A stretch of DNA of 64,000 nucleotides from Calothrix sp. PCC 6303 (GCF_000317435.1 NC_019751.1:6634001-6698000); one strand, 5' to 3'; positions 7,695-17,948 are shown, counted from the first letter of the stretch. Numbers and translations: made by a program. The notes: generated by a model from the sequence alone, not told the origin.

Positions 7695-10462
7695 GTGCTT
7701 TTATCTACACAGCCGAACTTTGAGCAAATATCCTTATCGTCTTTAGATGAGGCAGTTAACCGCTTTCCTTTGACAGTAAAACCAAATACTCCATTAATTG
7801 ACGCGATCGCATTAATGAGCCAACATCAAGTTGGCTACATGCTTGTCATGGAAGATTTAAATATATTTGGATGGTTTAGTGCCAAAGATTTAATCAACCT
7901 TATTGCCCACCAAGTGGATTTGCAAGCAACCCAAATCCGTGAAGTAGTCACAGATTGCGTCATCGTATCCGATTCTACAGAATCTGATAACCAGAGCCAA
8001 GTCAGTTTAAGTTTGTTGCAGGACCACGAATTAATAGCAGTGGTAGATAACCAAGGTAATTTGCAAGGAGTAATTACCCCAGATACCATATGCAAAGCCC
8101 TAAGAGATCAACAAATCGAGGGAAATAAAACTGATATCAATACATACCCAACAACAGAAAATCTAGATGAGATAATTTCCTCAAACAATCTCCAATTTAG
8201 TCAATTACTAGACACGAGTGCTCAACATATATGGATACTTAAGCCAGATGGTTGCTTAGAGTATCTTAACCAGTGGACAACAGAATACTCTGGCATCAAC
8301 CGTGATGGATTACTAAATAGAGGATGGCAACAGTTATTACATCCGGATGATTTGCAAAGATATCTTGCTCAAATGGCAGAACACATCTCCATCGGGGAAG
8401 CATATGAAATAGAAATTCGTTTATTAAAAGAATTAGAACAAAACTATCGCTGGCATATAGCCTATTTACAGCCATTAAAAAATAGTAGTGAGAACGTTGT
8501 CAATTGGTTTATAACTATGATAGATATTCACGAACGCAAACTCACAGAAGCAACTTGGAAATTAAATAGTGAGCGTTTTGAAACTTTAATCGAAAATCAT
8601 AATTATCTGATTTGGGAAGTAGATGAGCACCTCAACTACACATACTTAAGTCCATCAGTTAAACAGATATGGGGTTACGAACCAGAAGACTTGCTGGGTA
8701 AGACCATCTTCACAACCATGCTTTCCCACGAAGGTATGGATGAGAATAATCTTTTTGCAGATCTCGTTGCATTTAAACAGAAGTTTAAACGTTTACAAAC
8801 TGACTTTCAGCATCAGCATGGACATGATGTAATAATGGAAATCAGTGGTAGTCCTATTTTTGCTGTGGATGGCAGTTATTGCGGATATCGGGGAAATAGC
8901 TATGATATTACCCAGTATAAACAGATGGAAATTGCACTCGTTCGCTCCCGCCAAATCATTGAAAATTCTCCTGATGGAATTAGCATTACTGATTTAAGGG
9001 GGAAAGCAATTTATCACAACCCAATGCTAACTAAAATGTTTGGCTACAACGTCAATCAAATCAATGCGTTGGGGGGTTCATCGAGAATTTTCTTTACCCG
9101 TAGGGAAGCAACTACAGTTTTGAACTCTGCCAAACATGGTGAAGGTTGGCAAGGAAAAGTAAAAACACGCGACAGTTTAGGTCACTCAATACATGCCTAT
9201 CTACGCACAAACTTGATCAAAAATGATCAGAACGAAGTCGTAGCAGTCACAAGCAACTACACCGACATTAGCCACCAAAAGCACGTCGAAGACACTTTGA
9301 GATTACGCGATCGCGCTTTAGCTGCAAGTACCAACGGTATAATTATCACAGATGCTCGTTTACCAAACTTACCGATTGTTTATGTAAATCAATCTTTCGA
9401 GAAAATCACAGGATACTCAGCCTGTGAAGTTATCGGACGTAACAGTCGTTTCCTACAAAAATCAGATCATAACCAACCAGCCTTAGAAGAACTACAGACT
9501 GCCATTGATACCCATCAATGTTGTACAGTTTTACTGCGTAACTATCGCAAAGATGGTGTTCTTTTTTGGAATGAATTAAGTATTTCGCCAGTTTTTGATG
9601 TTAAACAGAAGCTAACCCACTATATTGGCATCATTAACGATGTTAGCGATCGCAAACAGTCAGAAGTTGCCATTCGAGTTAGTAAAGCCAGACTGGAATA
9701 CCTGCTATTTTCCACACCGGGCGCTGTATATACTAGTCGAGTGTCGGGAGATTTTGGAGTTACTTTCGTCAGCGAAAACATTAGCAATATGCTTGGTTAT
9801 CAAGCACGAGAATTTGTTAAAGATTCCAACTTTTGGATTAACCATATCCATCCAGATGATCAAGTTTATACTTTTGAATCAATTTCTCAACTTCCTCTCA
9901 CTGGCAAAAATACAATTGAGTACCGCTTTTTGCACAAAGATGGAAACTATCGTTGGTTACTTGATAGCTCAAAAGTTCTCTATGATGAAGCAGGTAATTC
10001 TCTAGAGATTATCGGCTTTTGTATAGACATCACCGAACGGAAACAGTTAGAAGAAGATTTACGTATTGCTCTTGAAAAAGAAAAGGAACTGAGCGAACTC
10101 AAATCTCGATTTGTTTCCATGACTTCTCACGAGTTTCGTACCCCATTAAGTACAATTCTCTCATCATCGGAACTACTAGAACATTACCGTCACAACTGGA
10201 GCGAAGAAAAGCAACTCTCCCACTTCCACCGAATTCAGAGTACTGTGAAACACATGACTCAATTATTAAATGATGTCTTGATCATTGGCAAAGCCGAAGC
10301 CGGAAAAGCTGAGTGTGAAGCAACATCCCTTGATCTAGTAAGTTTTTGCAATCACTTAGTTGCAGAAATGCAACTAAATAATCAAAACACTCAGCAAATT
10401 ATATTTGAGTGTTCAGCAGAATCTATTATTGCTGTCATGGATGAGAAATTACTCGGACATAT
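7695..10462 (+). pseudogene. CBS/multi-PAS hybrid sensor histidine kinase, 5' part (interrupted by IS4-family element)
   Basis: The first 922 codons of a soluble sensor kinase end here at the insertion point. Domains in order: a CBS pair (residues about 10-140), about five PAS/PAC domains (roughly 165-290, 293-415, 420-540, 545-670, 670-790), then HisKA with SHEFRTPL (phospho-acceptor His812). The ATPase domain is cut off by the insertion at 10463. The frame then runs 9 codons into the IS before stopping, so any product would lack ATP binding and could not autophosphorylate. GTG at 7695 follows GGGAGGT. The REC-EAL gene at 12350 is the likely partner. The CBS pair suggests adenylate sensing, and the PAS array suggests light, redox or oxygen input. 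Ligands cannot be read from the sequence. Confidence 0.88.
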
Positions 10463-11923
10463 CAATACCTTCGCCAAAGTAAGAGGATGAAGAGGAAGAG
10501 GTAGGGCGTTTCGTAGTAGAGTTATTGTCTCTCACAACGACAACTCAAAAACCACTATGTGCGCCCATGTTTGACATTTTATCATTGTTACAGTGCTTCC
10601 TGCCGCAGATAAATGCTACAACGATGAAGCAATTGAACCAAATAATCTTGGCAATGTTAGCGATGAGCGGGCGAGTCACTATGTTGGGAATTTCTCGTTG
10701 GACAGGTAGTGGTGGTAGTTATCGGACGATGTTGAGATTTTTTCATACGGTAATCCCTTGGGCGACATTGTTTTGGCTATTTTTCCGCAAGCATTTGTTC
10801 CGTGCAAATGAGGTTTATTTGCTTGCAGGAGATGAAGTTGTAGTAAGTAAATCTGGGAAAAAAACTTATGGGTTGGATAGATTCTTTTCCAGCCTAGTAA
10901 GTAAGCCAATATCAGGGCTATCTTTCTTTACATTATCATTAGTAAGTGTTGAACAAAGGCACTCATTTCCGATTCAAATAGAACAGGTAATAAAGAACGA
11001 TATAGAAAAAAGTAGTGTATCGCCAAGACCAGAAATAAAAGCCAAAGAAAAACGTGGACGTGGACGACCAAAAGGGAGTAAAAATAAAAACAAGACCGAA
11101 GTAATTCTCACATCTGAATTACTCAGAATTAAGAAGATGATTAATGAGCTAGTCAAGCTGGTAGCTAACTTTATCCCACTGACTTACTTAGTCTTAGATG
11201 GTCATTTTGGAAACAATAATGCTTTGCAGATGGCTCGACAGGTCAACTTACATATAATTTCCAAGTTACGCCACGATTCAGCATTATACATACCTTACCA
11301 AAATCCTGACCCTAATCATCGTTCACGCCGTAAATACGGAGATAAACTAGACTGGCGTAATATTTCTGATGAATATTTGCGTCAAAGTAGTATCGAAGAG
11401 GATATCCAAACCGATAGTTACCAAGCTACTTTACTGCACAAAGAATTTGCCCAGTCCCTGAATGTAGTTATTTTGGTGAAAACAAATCTGAAAACTAATG
11501 CTCGCAGTCACGTAATTCTGTTTTCTAGTGACCTAAAGTTGTCATCTGAGAAAATAATTGACTACTACAAACTACGCTTTCAGATCGAGTTTAACTTCCG
11601 TGATGCCAAGCAATTTTGGGGATTGGAAGACTTTATGAACATCGGTCAAACTGCGGTGACTAATGCTGCTAATCTAGCATTCTTTATGGTTAATTTATCT
11701 CATCATCTTCTCGCTGATTTCCGCATCCTGAATCCTGACTCCGGCATTATTGATCTTAAGGCTCATTATCGTGGCTTTCGATATGTCCATGAGATCTTAA
11801 AAATGCTTCCAGAAATCCCTGAGCCTATTTTATTAACCCGGATTTTTGCCAAGCTTACTTCTTTAGGGCGTATTCATCACGTTTCTACGGGCGTTGAATC
11901 CTCTTAATTTGGCAGAGGTATTG
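10463..11923 (+). mobile_element. IS4-family insertion sequence, 1461 bp, with 6-bp target duplication
   Basis: The left end CAATACCTTCGCCAAAG and the complement of the right end, CAATACCTCTGCCAAAT, form terminal inverted repeats of about 26 bp (10463-10488 and 11898-11923) with a few mismatches. ACATAT is present on both sides (10457-10462 and 11924-11929) and is the likely target duplication. The element carries one transposase gene. Removing it and one ACATAT on paper restores an uninterrupted kinase frame, which fixes the boundaries to the base. Confidence 0.92.
10567..11907 (+). CDS. IS4-family DDE transposase
   Basis: This transposase of 446 residues (ATG at 10567; a TTG at 10525 would add 14) catalyses cut-and-paste movement of its element. 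Its YREK signature is intact: YKLRFQIEFNFRDAK gives Y-x2-R-x3-E-x6-K. The likely first Asp is in LLAGDEVVV and the second in YLVLDGHFG. A basic linker, KEKRGRGRPKGSKNKNK, precedes the second. It ends inside the right terminal repeat region. The gene looks intact, so the element may still be active. The subgroup within IS4 was not determined. Confidence 0.9.
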   Translation: MFDILSLLQCFLPQINATTMKQLNQIILAMLAMSGRVTMLGISRWTGSGGSYRTMLRFFHTVIPWATLFWLFFRKHLFRANEVYLLAGDEVVVSKSGKKTYGLDRFFSSLVSKPISGLSFFTLSLVSVEQRHSFPIQIEQVIKNDIEKSSVSPRPEIKAKEKRGRGRPKGSKNKNKTEVILTSELLRIKKMINELVKLVANFIPLTYLVLDGHFGNNNALQMARQVNLHIISKLRHDSALYIPYQNPDPNHRSRRKYGDKLDWRNISDEYLRQSSIEEDIQTDSYQATLLHKEFAQSLNVVILVKTNLKTNARSHVILFSSDLKLSSEKIIDYYKLRFQIEFNFRDAKQFWGLEDFMNIGQTAVTNAANLAFFMVNLSHHLLADFRILNPDSGIIDLKAHYRGFRYVHEILKMLPEIPEPILLTRIFAKLTSLGRIHHVSTGVESS

Positions 11924-12248
11924 ACATATATTTATTAATTTACTCTCCAATGCCGTTAAATATTCCCCCCCCGATAGCACGGTTACTTTCAGACTAGCAT
12001 CGGATGAAAAACAGGCAACCTTCGAGATTCAAGATCAAGGAATCGGTATTCCTTCAGATGATTTACCTCGTCTTTTTGAATCATTTCACCGAGCTACTAA
12101 CGTGGGCAATATTCAAGGAACAGGCTTAGGACTAGCAATAGTTAAAAATTGCGTAGATATTCATCAAGGTACTATTACCATCAAAAGCCAACTAGGAACA
12201 GGAACAACTTTCATCGTGACTTTACCACTAGAAATTAACTCAGTTTAG
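11924..12248 (+). pseudogene. Sensor histidine kinase, 3' part (HATPase domain)
   Basis: This is the remainder of the kinase that begins at 7695. Read in register with the 5' part, it gives the N-box INLLSNAVKYSPP, the G1 box DQGIGIP, the F-box LFESFHRA, the G2 box GTGLGLAIVK and a normal end, LGTGTTFIVTLPLE. The eight-C run at 11964-11971 keeps the frame; no frameshift is needed. Joined to the 5' part the protein would be 1028 residues. It has no start of its own, so it is presumably not translated. The only damage seen is the insertion. Confidence 0.9.
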
Positions 12249-12349
12249 ATCAGTATATATTATTGAACTCATAGCTATTAATTCTAATGATTAAGTAACT
12301 GAGCTACTCTCAATCCATTTTACAATCACTAACATTTTTCTAGGAAATC

Positions 12350-13564
12350 ATGAATAAAATTTTAGTTATAGAAGACGAATTAGCAGTCCGCGAAAATCTA
12401 GTGGAACTTCTAGAAGCAGAAGGTTTTGAAACTATCGCTGCACCTAACGGACATATTGGTATTCAAAAAGCCATGGCAGAAACTCCCGATTTGATTTTGT
12501 GCGATATGATGATGCCGGAAGTAGATGGCTATGGTGTATTGACAAATTTACGTGAAGAACCAAGCACAGCTACAATTCCCTTTATCTTTCTAACTGCAAA
12601 ATCTGCAAAATCTGACTTCCGGCAAGGTATGGATTTAGGTGCAGATGACTATATTACTAAACCCTTCACTCGCGCTGAATTACTTAGTGCTATCATGGGT
12701 CGTCTAAGCAAACAATCACTGCTAAAAAAATATCTCTCAGCTAAAGCTGATACGAAAGTTCTATCCCCAGAGATTCAATACATCGAAATCAGCTTAAGTA
12801 ATGCTTTATCATCTCCAGAGTCTGATGTCTTTCCAATTCGCTACAAACCAATAGTTGATATTCAGTCTCATCAAATTATTGCCTTAGAAAGTTTTCTCTA
12901 CTGGCAAAGTCAAGATTTAGGATTAGTTTCACCACCAGAACTAATTCCCCTTGCCGAACTAACTAATTTAGTTGCTTCTCTCGGTAAACGTTCAATTGAG
13001 GCAGTTTGCGAACAACAACAAATTTGGCAACAATCTGGTTATATAAATGTGCCAGTAAGTGTGAATATTTCCGCAGGTTTCTTCAATCAACCCGATTTTG
13101 TACAAATAGTTAGCCAAGTTTTAAATGAATATAATTTAAGTGCAAGTGATTTGCAATTAGAAATCACAGAAAATATCATCATGCAAGATATTAATAGTGC
13201 AATTTTTACTATTAATGAATTACGTTCCTTGGGAATTAAAATTGCTGTCGATGATTTTGGGACTGGTAACTCTTCACTCATATATTTAAAGCAGTTGCCA
13301 GTTCACATACTTAAGATTGATCCTTATTTCATTCATAATATTGCTAACGATTCACAAAAATCAGCAATTACAACTGCGTTAATTCAAATGGGTCAAAACT
13401 TGAAACTGCAAATTATCGCTCAAGGCGTAGATAGTACTTCCGAACTAGTGTTTGCCGCTAAAAATAACTGTGACGCTGTTCAGGGGTCATTATTCAATCA
13501 AGCATTATCACCCGTAGAACTAGAACAGGTTATTTTCAAAGGATATGGAAATATCGATGCTTAA
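12350..13564 (+). CDS. Response regulator with degenerate EAL output domain
   Basis: The 404-residue protein has a receiver domain (residues 1-120; acidic pocket E8/D9/E10, phospho-acceptor Asp52 in LILCDMMMPEVDG, Thr82, Lys104) and an EAL domain (about 155-395). EAL enzymes hydrolyse cyclic-di-GMP. Many metal/substrate residues are kept (Glu180 in ESFLYW, Asn239 in SVNIS, Glu271 in LEITE, DDFGTG at 301-306, KID at 322-324). However, the usual EGVE glutamate is replaced in AQGVD (Gln358) and QGY has become QGS. This suggests weak or no hydrolysis and a role as a binding or protein-interaction module. It lies 101 bp after the interrupted kinase and is probably its partner, so it may now be an orphan. 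Confidence 0.9.
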   Translation: MNKILVIEDELAVRENLVELLEAEGFETIAAPNGHIGIQKAMAETPDLILCDMMMPEVDGYGVLTNLREEPSTATIPFIFLTAKSAKSDFRQGMDLGADDYITKPFTRAELLSAIMGRLSKQSLLKKYLSAKADTKVLSPEIQYIEISLSNALSSPESDVFPIRYKPIVDIQSHQIIALESFLYWQSQDLGLVSPPELIPLAELTNLVASLGKRSIEAVCEQQQIWQQSGYINVPVSVNISAGFFNQPDFVQIVSQVLNEYNLSASDLQLEITENIIMQDINSAIFTINELRSLGIKIAVDDFGTGNSSLIYLKQLPVHILKIDPYFIHNIANDSQKSAITTALIQMGQNLKLQIIAQGVDSTSELVFAAKNNCDAVQGSLFNQALSPVELEQVIFKGYGNIDA

Positions 13565-14235
13565 AGGAAATAGTAAATGGCTACGCAAAATTATATATAT
13601 GTTGTCATTGCGTAGCTTGGAACTATAGGGTGGAACAAAACAATGCCAAAGATTTGATCCTTTCGGAATGTATGATTAATTTTGCACTACTACTTAATAC
13701 CCCCACCCCCCACAATCACAACCAAGCTAGATAATTAATTAAATCTTATGACGGAGATTTAGACCCAACAACAAAACTTTTCACTTTTAGCAGCGGACAA
13801 ATTAAACCTCGAAAACCAGTTAAACAATTTATTTGCAGATTATTCTGCAAAATTTAATTTAATAGGTTGAAAAGCTGATTATGCAAAAGATATTATACTC
13901 ATAATACAAGTAGATGGATGGGAGAATTTATTCCTAAGTTATTAGATAATGAACTTCTCTTTCAGGGTATCTACCAAACCCTGCTTTATCTCTACCCTAA
14001 GCTTAGTTCAATGAATCGTTAGTTTGAAGCGAATACTCTTTCCCCGATTTTCAGCTTTTTTGATTTCCCGGAATGCGCTCATATTTACTCATTGTCACTT
14101 AGTATACTTGATTTACCCTATTTTTAGCATAAGCATAATAATTACGGGATTTTGCCGTAATTACTCTTCTAAACTATTGGATTGACAAACCAAAAGCATC
14201 TCATCACCTAATTAAAAATCTAATATCAAGGAAAT
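13565..14235. other. 671-bp intergenic region with possible gene remnant
   Basis: There is no intact ORF. On the + strand, from about 13759 to 13957, a broken frame reads with protein-like composition (NFSLLAADKLNLENQLNNLF, a stop, then KADYAKDII). This may be the relic of a decayed gene that I cannot identify. The C-rich string at 13700-13712 and AT-rich flanks hold no clear motif. AAGGAAAT at 14228-14235 is the ribosome-binding site of the NACHT gene. Confidence 0.35.
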
Positions 14236-16617
14236 ATGGCAAAGCGATCATTACAAGCTTCGAGTGAAGGTATCAGAAAAGCAAAACAGGCATTTAAGCG
14301 CAAAGGATGGACACAGGAGTATCTAGCTACAGAAGTTGGTTTAGAAACTCGTCAACCAATTTGGAAATTCTTTACTGGGAAAGCTGTAGATCGCCAAGTT
14401 TTTCATGAAATTTGCTTAACTTTAGGAATTAGTGCTGATGACATTATTGAAAAACCTGAAGCCACAAAAGACAGTATATCAACATCTTCATCTGGTGAAA
14501 TGTTCTTTGGATCAGATGTACAGAAAACTCTGACGACTGACAATATAGATTCTTTAGTAACGGAATTACGCTCAACCTTATTCGGACAGATTCAAAATCA
14601 CTGTGCAACTTTGCGTCTTTTAGATATAGCTCATCCACTAAGCTTGGAAGATCTTTATGTTGATGTGAATATTCAAGAAGGAGTTAGTAGTCGATCCTGG
14701 CTAGAAATAAATAGTTTAGAGAGTTTAAAATCCAATAACGAGACTCAAAATTTCAAGCAGTTTAAACCTAAATCAGAAGGATTAGCGGGATTAGAGGCAA
14801 TTTCTAAATATCCCAAAATTATGGTTTTAGGCAAGCCAGGAGCGGGGAAAACAACATTCTTACAATCAGTCGCAATTAGTTGTAATAGAGGTCAAATCAA
14901 ACCAGATTTATTACCAATTTTCGTGAGTTTAAAGAGCTTTGTTGAAGAGGTAAAAAAAGATAATCAAATAGACTTGCTAACTTATATTAATAGTCTATAT
15001 ATTTTGACTGATTTAGAACAGAAGAAAATCTTACATATACTATTAAACGGTAGATGTTTACTAATTCTTGATGCATTGGATGAGGCTTCAGAAGATTTTA
15101 TTGATTTAATTATCAGTAAAATTTGCCATTTTACCGATAGATTTTATCTGAATCATGTAATTATTAGTTGTAGATCTGCTGCTCAACACTATCAATTTAG
15201 AAGCTTTACAGAAGTGGAGATTGCAGATTTCAACATTGATCAAATTGCAGCATTTACTTATAAATGGTTTATTACAGTTGGTAAAACTTCCTTTTTAGAA
15301 GGAAAGGCTTTAGCTCAACAATTTATGCAAAAGCTACAGCTGCCTGAAAATCAAAAGATTAGGGAATTAGCCTCAACGCCACTATTGTTAAATATTACTT
15401 GCTTGGTGTTTCATACTCTCGGTGATTTTCCGGTTATTCGTTCTGAGCTATATCGGCAGGGTTTAGAATTACTTTTGGCACGTTGGGATGAAGCTAGAGG
15501 TATTAAACGAGATACTATTTACCGCGAACTTTCTTTGTTACACAAAATCAAGCTATTAAGTAAGATTGCCGCAAGCTCATTTACTGAAGGTGATTACTTC
15601 TTTTCTGGAATCAAACTTCAACAAATTATTTCTGATTATATAAGCCAGCTACCTCAATTCCAAAAAGATGTTGATGCGTTGTTGTTAGAGAGTGGTGCAA
15701 TACTCAAAGCGATTGAATCTCAGCATGGTTTACTAGTAGAGCGCGCACATGGGGTTTATTCGTTTTCTAATTTGACATTTTACGAGTATTTTACAGCTAA
15801 AGAAATTGTTGCTAATGCTAGTTTGGAATCACTTAAAGAGTTGACTAAACACCTTTTTGAAAAGCGTTGGCAAGAAGTGTTTTTACTGGTTGCTAGCATG
15901 TTACCATCTGCTGATATTTTTCTGCAAATAATTAAAGCTGAAATTGACAAATTGGTGTTATACAATCAAAAAATCTATAATTTTTTAGTTTGGGTAGAAC
16001 AAAAGTCTTCTTTTGTTAAGACATCTCATCATCCATCGGCAATACGTTCATTTTACTTCAATCTTGCTCTTCCTACACAACATCAATTAGCACGGGATCA
16101 GAACTTAGCATTGTCTTTAGATAAAGAAATTGCCGGAGAGCTAGATATTAACTTGAGTTTAGATATGGCACTAACTCATGCTATATCTGTAAGTGCGAAT
16201 ATCAATTCAAATATTTTTTCACAACGCATATCAGCAGTTTATCTATCATTAAAAATAGATGATTTGCTTTTACTTGCTAATAAACCAAGTTTGAGACAAA
16301 GAATTGGAGATTTAAAAGATCAACTACCTCCTGTAAATCAAGCAAAAAATGTTTTAAAAGCTTGGTGGGAAGAAAATGGAGTAACTTGGACAACAAAGCT
16401 AAGGAGTACCATTATAGAAGAATGTAAAATTGGCAACAATTGGCAGTTTAGCCAAACTGATTCAAAATTATTACAACAATATTGGGAAGGAAATAAGTTA
16501 CTTCTTGAATGTCTGAGAAGTGCGACTAATGTATCTAAAGATTTACGTCGCTCGTTAGAAGAAAGTTTATTTGTCTTTGATGGAGGATGTTTTGCTCAAA
16601 CGGGTGAGCAATTGTGA
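14236..16617 (+). CDS. HTH-NACHT NTPase (bacterial NLR-like protein)
   Basis: This is a 793-residue STAND-type NTPase. Residues 1-70 form a conserved N-terminal helix-turn-helix-like domain (GWTQEYLATEVGLETRQPIW, then FFTGKAVDRQVFHEIC) seen in many cyanobacterial NACHT proteins. After a linker comes the NACHT module: Walker A GKPGAGKT (199-206), Walker B LLILDALDEA (275-284), sensor-1-like HVIISCRSAAQ and the downstream winged-helix region. The C-terminal 300 residues are helical and probably act as sensor or dimer interface. NACHT proteins in bacteria include anti-phage sensors, so defence or signalling is plausible, but no effector is visible and no defence genes adjoin. The ATG at 14236 has AAGGAAAT just upstream. 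It converges on the HEAT-repeat gene. Confidence 0.88.
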   Translation: MAKRSLQASSEGIRKAKQAFKRKGWTQEYLATEVGLETRQPIWKFFTGKAVDRQVFHEICLTLGISADDIIEKPEATKDSISTSSSGEMFFGSDVQKTLTTDNIDSLVTELRSTLFGQIQNHCATLRLLDIAHPLSLEDLYVDVNIQEGVSSRSWLEINSLESLKSNNETQNFKQFKPKSEGLAGLEAISKYPKIMVLGKPGAGKTTFLQSVAISCNRGQIKPDLLPIFVSLKSFVEEVKKDNQIDLLTYINSLYILTDLEQKKILHILLNGRCLLILDALDEASEDFIDLIISKICHFTDRFYLNHVIISCRSAAQHYQFRSFTEVEIADFNIDQIAAFTYKWFITVGKTSFLEGKALAQQFMQKLQLPENQKIRELASTPLLLNITCLVFHTLGDFPVIRSELYRQGLELLLARWDEARGIKRDTIYRELSLLHKIKLLSKIAASSFTEGDYFFSGIKLQQIISDYISQLPQFQKDVDALLLESGAILKAIESQHGLLVERAHGVYSFSNLTFYEYFTAKEIVANASLESLKELTKHLFEKRWQEVFLLVASMLPSADIFLQIIKAEIDKLVLYNQKIYNFLVWVEQKSSFVKTSHHPSAIRSFYFNLALPTQHQLARDQNLALSLDKEIAGELDINLSLDMALTHAISVSANINSNIFSQRISAVYLSLKIDDLLLLANKPSLRQRIGDLKDQLPPVNQAKNVLKAWWEENGVTWTTKLRSTIIEECKIGNNWQFSQTDSKLLQQYWEGNKLLLECLRSATNVSKDLRRSLEESLFVFDGGCFAQTGEQL

Positions 16618-16640
16618 TATTTGCTGTGGGAATTCGATAT

Positions 16641-17399
16641 TTAAAACCATCCTTCCTGTTCAAGGGTTTCAATCATTTGCAGTCCGCGAGTGTCACCAAC
16701 TCCTAAGAGTGCTGATTTTGAATCTTCCCGTACACCTAGATCAACGTCTTCGGCGAAGGCTTGAATTAAAGCATCGATGGCAGTAGCATAAATCACATTT
16801 GATGGTAATTCACGGCAAAGCTGTCCGATTGCCCATGCACAGTTGCTACGTACTGCTGCTACAGGATCTTGAACTAAGGCTGAAATTAACGGTGGCATGG
16901 TTCCCACTACTGCTTCATAGCTGATATTTACCATTTGCACTAGGGCACTGGCTGCCCACAGACGAACGGCGGGGATATCTGTTTTTAGTGCATCGGTAAG
17001 GGGTGCGAGACTACGGCGATCGCGGCAGTTGCCTAATGCCCAAACTACACCTTTACGGACGTAGCCGTTCCAATCACGGTTCAACTGGAGAATCAGTGGT
17101 TCAACAGCTTCAGGGCTAGGATTGCGTCCGATTCCATATGCTGCACTTACCCGCACTAGGGGGCATATATCGGTCAGTAAGTTAATTAAGTGGGGAATTG
17201 CTCGTGCATCTTCAATATCGCAGAAAGCACGGGCTGCTAGCATCCGCTGCTGCGGTTGAGAATCAGTTAACAGAGCAAGCATTTCATCTGGATCTGGTTT
17301 GGGGAATTCTGACTCATTAGTCAAAGGTTCCATTAGATCAAGAGGGCTTTCTAATTCTGTTTCAACTTCGAGTAAACTAAGTTCATCTTCATCATACAT
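16641..17399 (-). CDS. HEAT-repeat protein (PBS-lyase-like)
   Basis: This 252-residue helical repeat protein has an acidic N-terminal tail (MYDEDELSLLEVETELESPL) followed by about five HEAT-like units (RMLAARAFCDIEDARAIPHL, VRVSAAYGIGRNPSPEAVEP, VRKGVVWALGNCRDRRSLAP, VRLWAASALVQM, VRSNCAWAIGQLCR). Related repeats occur in phycobilin lyases and in scaffold proteins. The repeat pattern here resembles a conserved cyanobacterial protein of unknown role rather than a CpcE/F lyase. No catalytic motif is visible. It is the gene nearest the NACHT gene but points the other way, with only 23 bp between the stops. Confidence 0.8.
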   Translation of the reverse strand: MYDEDELSLLEVETELESPLDLMEPLTNESEFPKPDPDEMLALLTDSQPQQRMLAARAFCDIEDARAIPHLINLLTDICPLVRVSAAYGIGRNPSPEAVEPLILQLNRDWNGYVRKGVVWALGNCRDRRSLAPLTDALKTDIPAVRLWAASALVQMVNISYEAVVGTMPPLISALVQDPVAAVRSNCAWAIGQLCRELPSNVIYATAIDALIQAFAEDVDLGVREDSKSALLGVGDTRGLQMIETLEQEGWF

Positions 17400-17438
17400 A
17401 ATTCAAAACTACCATTGCTCATCAAAGTCTTTTTATTT

Positions 17439-17948
17439 TCAGTTTTTATGATTCAGGTATTTTACCATTGTCAGTGATTGAGTTTGATATCCTAATTGCT
17501 CGTAAAGACTAAGTGCTGGGATATTTGTTTGAAAAACTTGTAATCCAATTTGCCCATCTCCGCGTTTTTCTGCCCAAATTTCGGCTTCTTGCATTAGTTG
17601 TTTACCTATGCCTTGCTGGCGATATTCAGGAATAACATAAAGTAGGAAGATATGAGCATAGCGAAGATTGGTAATTTGGTCGATGGCGTTGCCCATCCAT
17701 AAACAACCAATAGGGGAAGATTTGGGGACGTTTTGCTTTTGTGCTATCTCGTTGTTTACTACAGGGATATCCACCCACCAAATAGGTGTTTCAGTGGAAA
17801 GATATTGTTCAACTGTCCGTGTGAGGTGGGAAAAATCTTGTTGTGGTGATATTTCTTGATAAGTTTGCTGCATGAACTTTACAAGTAGTGCTTTGTCTTT
17901 GGTAGAACCACAACGAGTTTTATAAATGGAAGGTAAAGAGGTGGACAT
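17439..17948 (-). CDS. GNAT-family N-acetyltransferase
   Basis: This 169-residue GNAT enzyme transfers an acetyl group from acetyl-CoA to an amine. The acetyl-CoA loop is in YVIPEYRQQGIGKQLMQEA (R/Q-x-x-G-x-G/A), followed by GLQVFQTNIPALSLYEQLGY, the classic C-terminal GNAT motif with N-x-x-A-x-x-L-Y-x-x-x-G-Y. The substrate is not predictable; a small molecule or a protein N terminus is possible. It lies 39 bp upstream of the HEAT-repeat gene on the same strand and 51 bp downstream of fraE. Confidence 0.85.
   Translation of the reverse strand: MSTSLPSIYKTRCGSTKDKALLVKFMQQTYQEISPQQDFSHLTRTVEQYLSTETPIWWVDIPVVNNEIAQKQNVPKSSPIGCLWMGNAIDQITNLRYAHIFLLYVIPEYRQQGIGKQLMQEAEIWAEKRGDGQIGLQVFQTNIPALSLYEQLGYQTQSLTMVKYLNHKN

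Noticed and set aside
11941-11990. Apparent frameshift at the C8 run in the 3' part of the kinase
   Set aside because: Counting the eight C residues shows the frame TCC-CCC-CCC-GAT is continuous with the N-box, so no frameshift exists.
16571-16786. 71-codon ORF spanning the convergent ends of the NACHT and HEAT-repeat genes
   Set aside because: It overlaps both well-supported genes in a non-coding frame and has no family resemblance.
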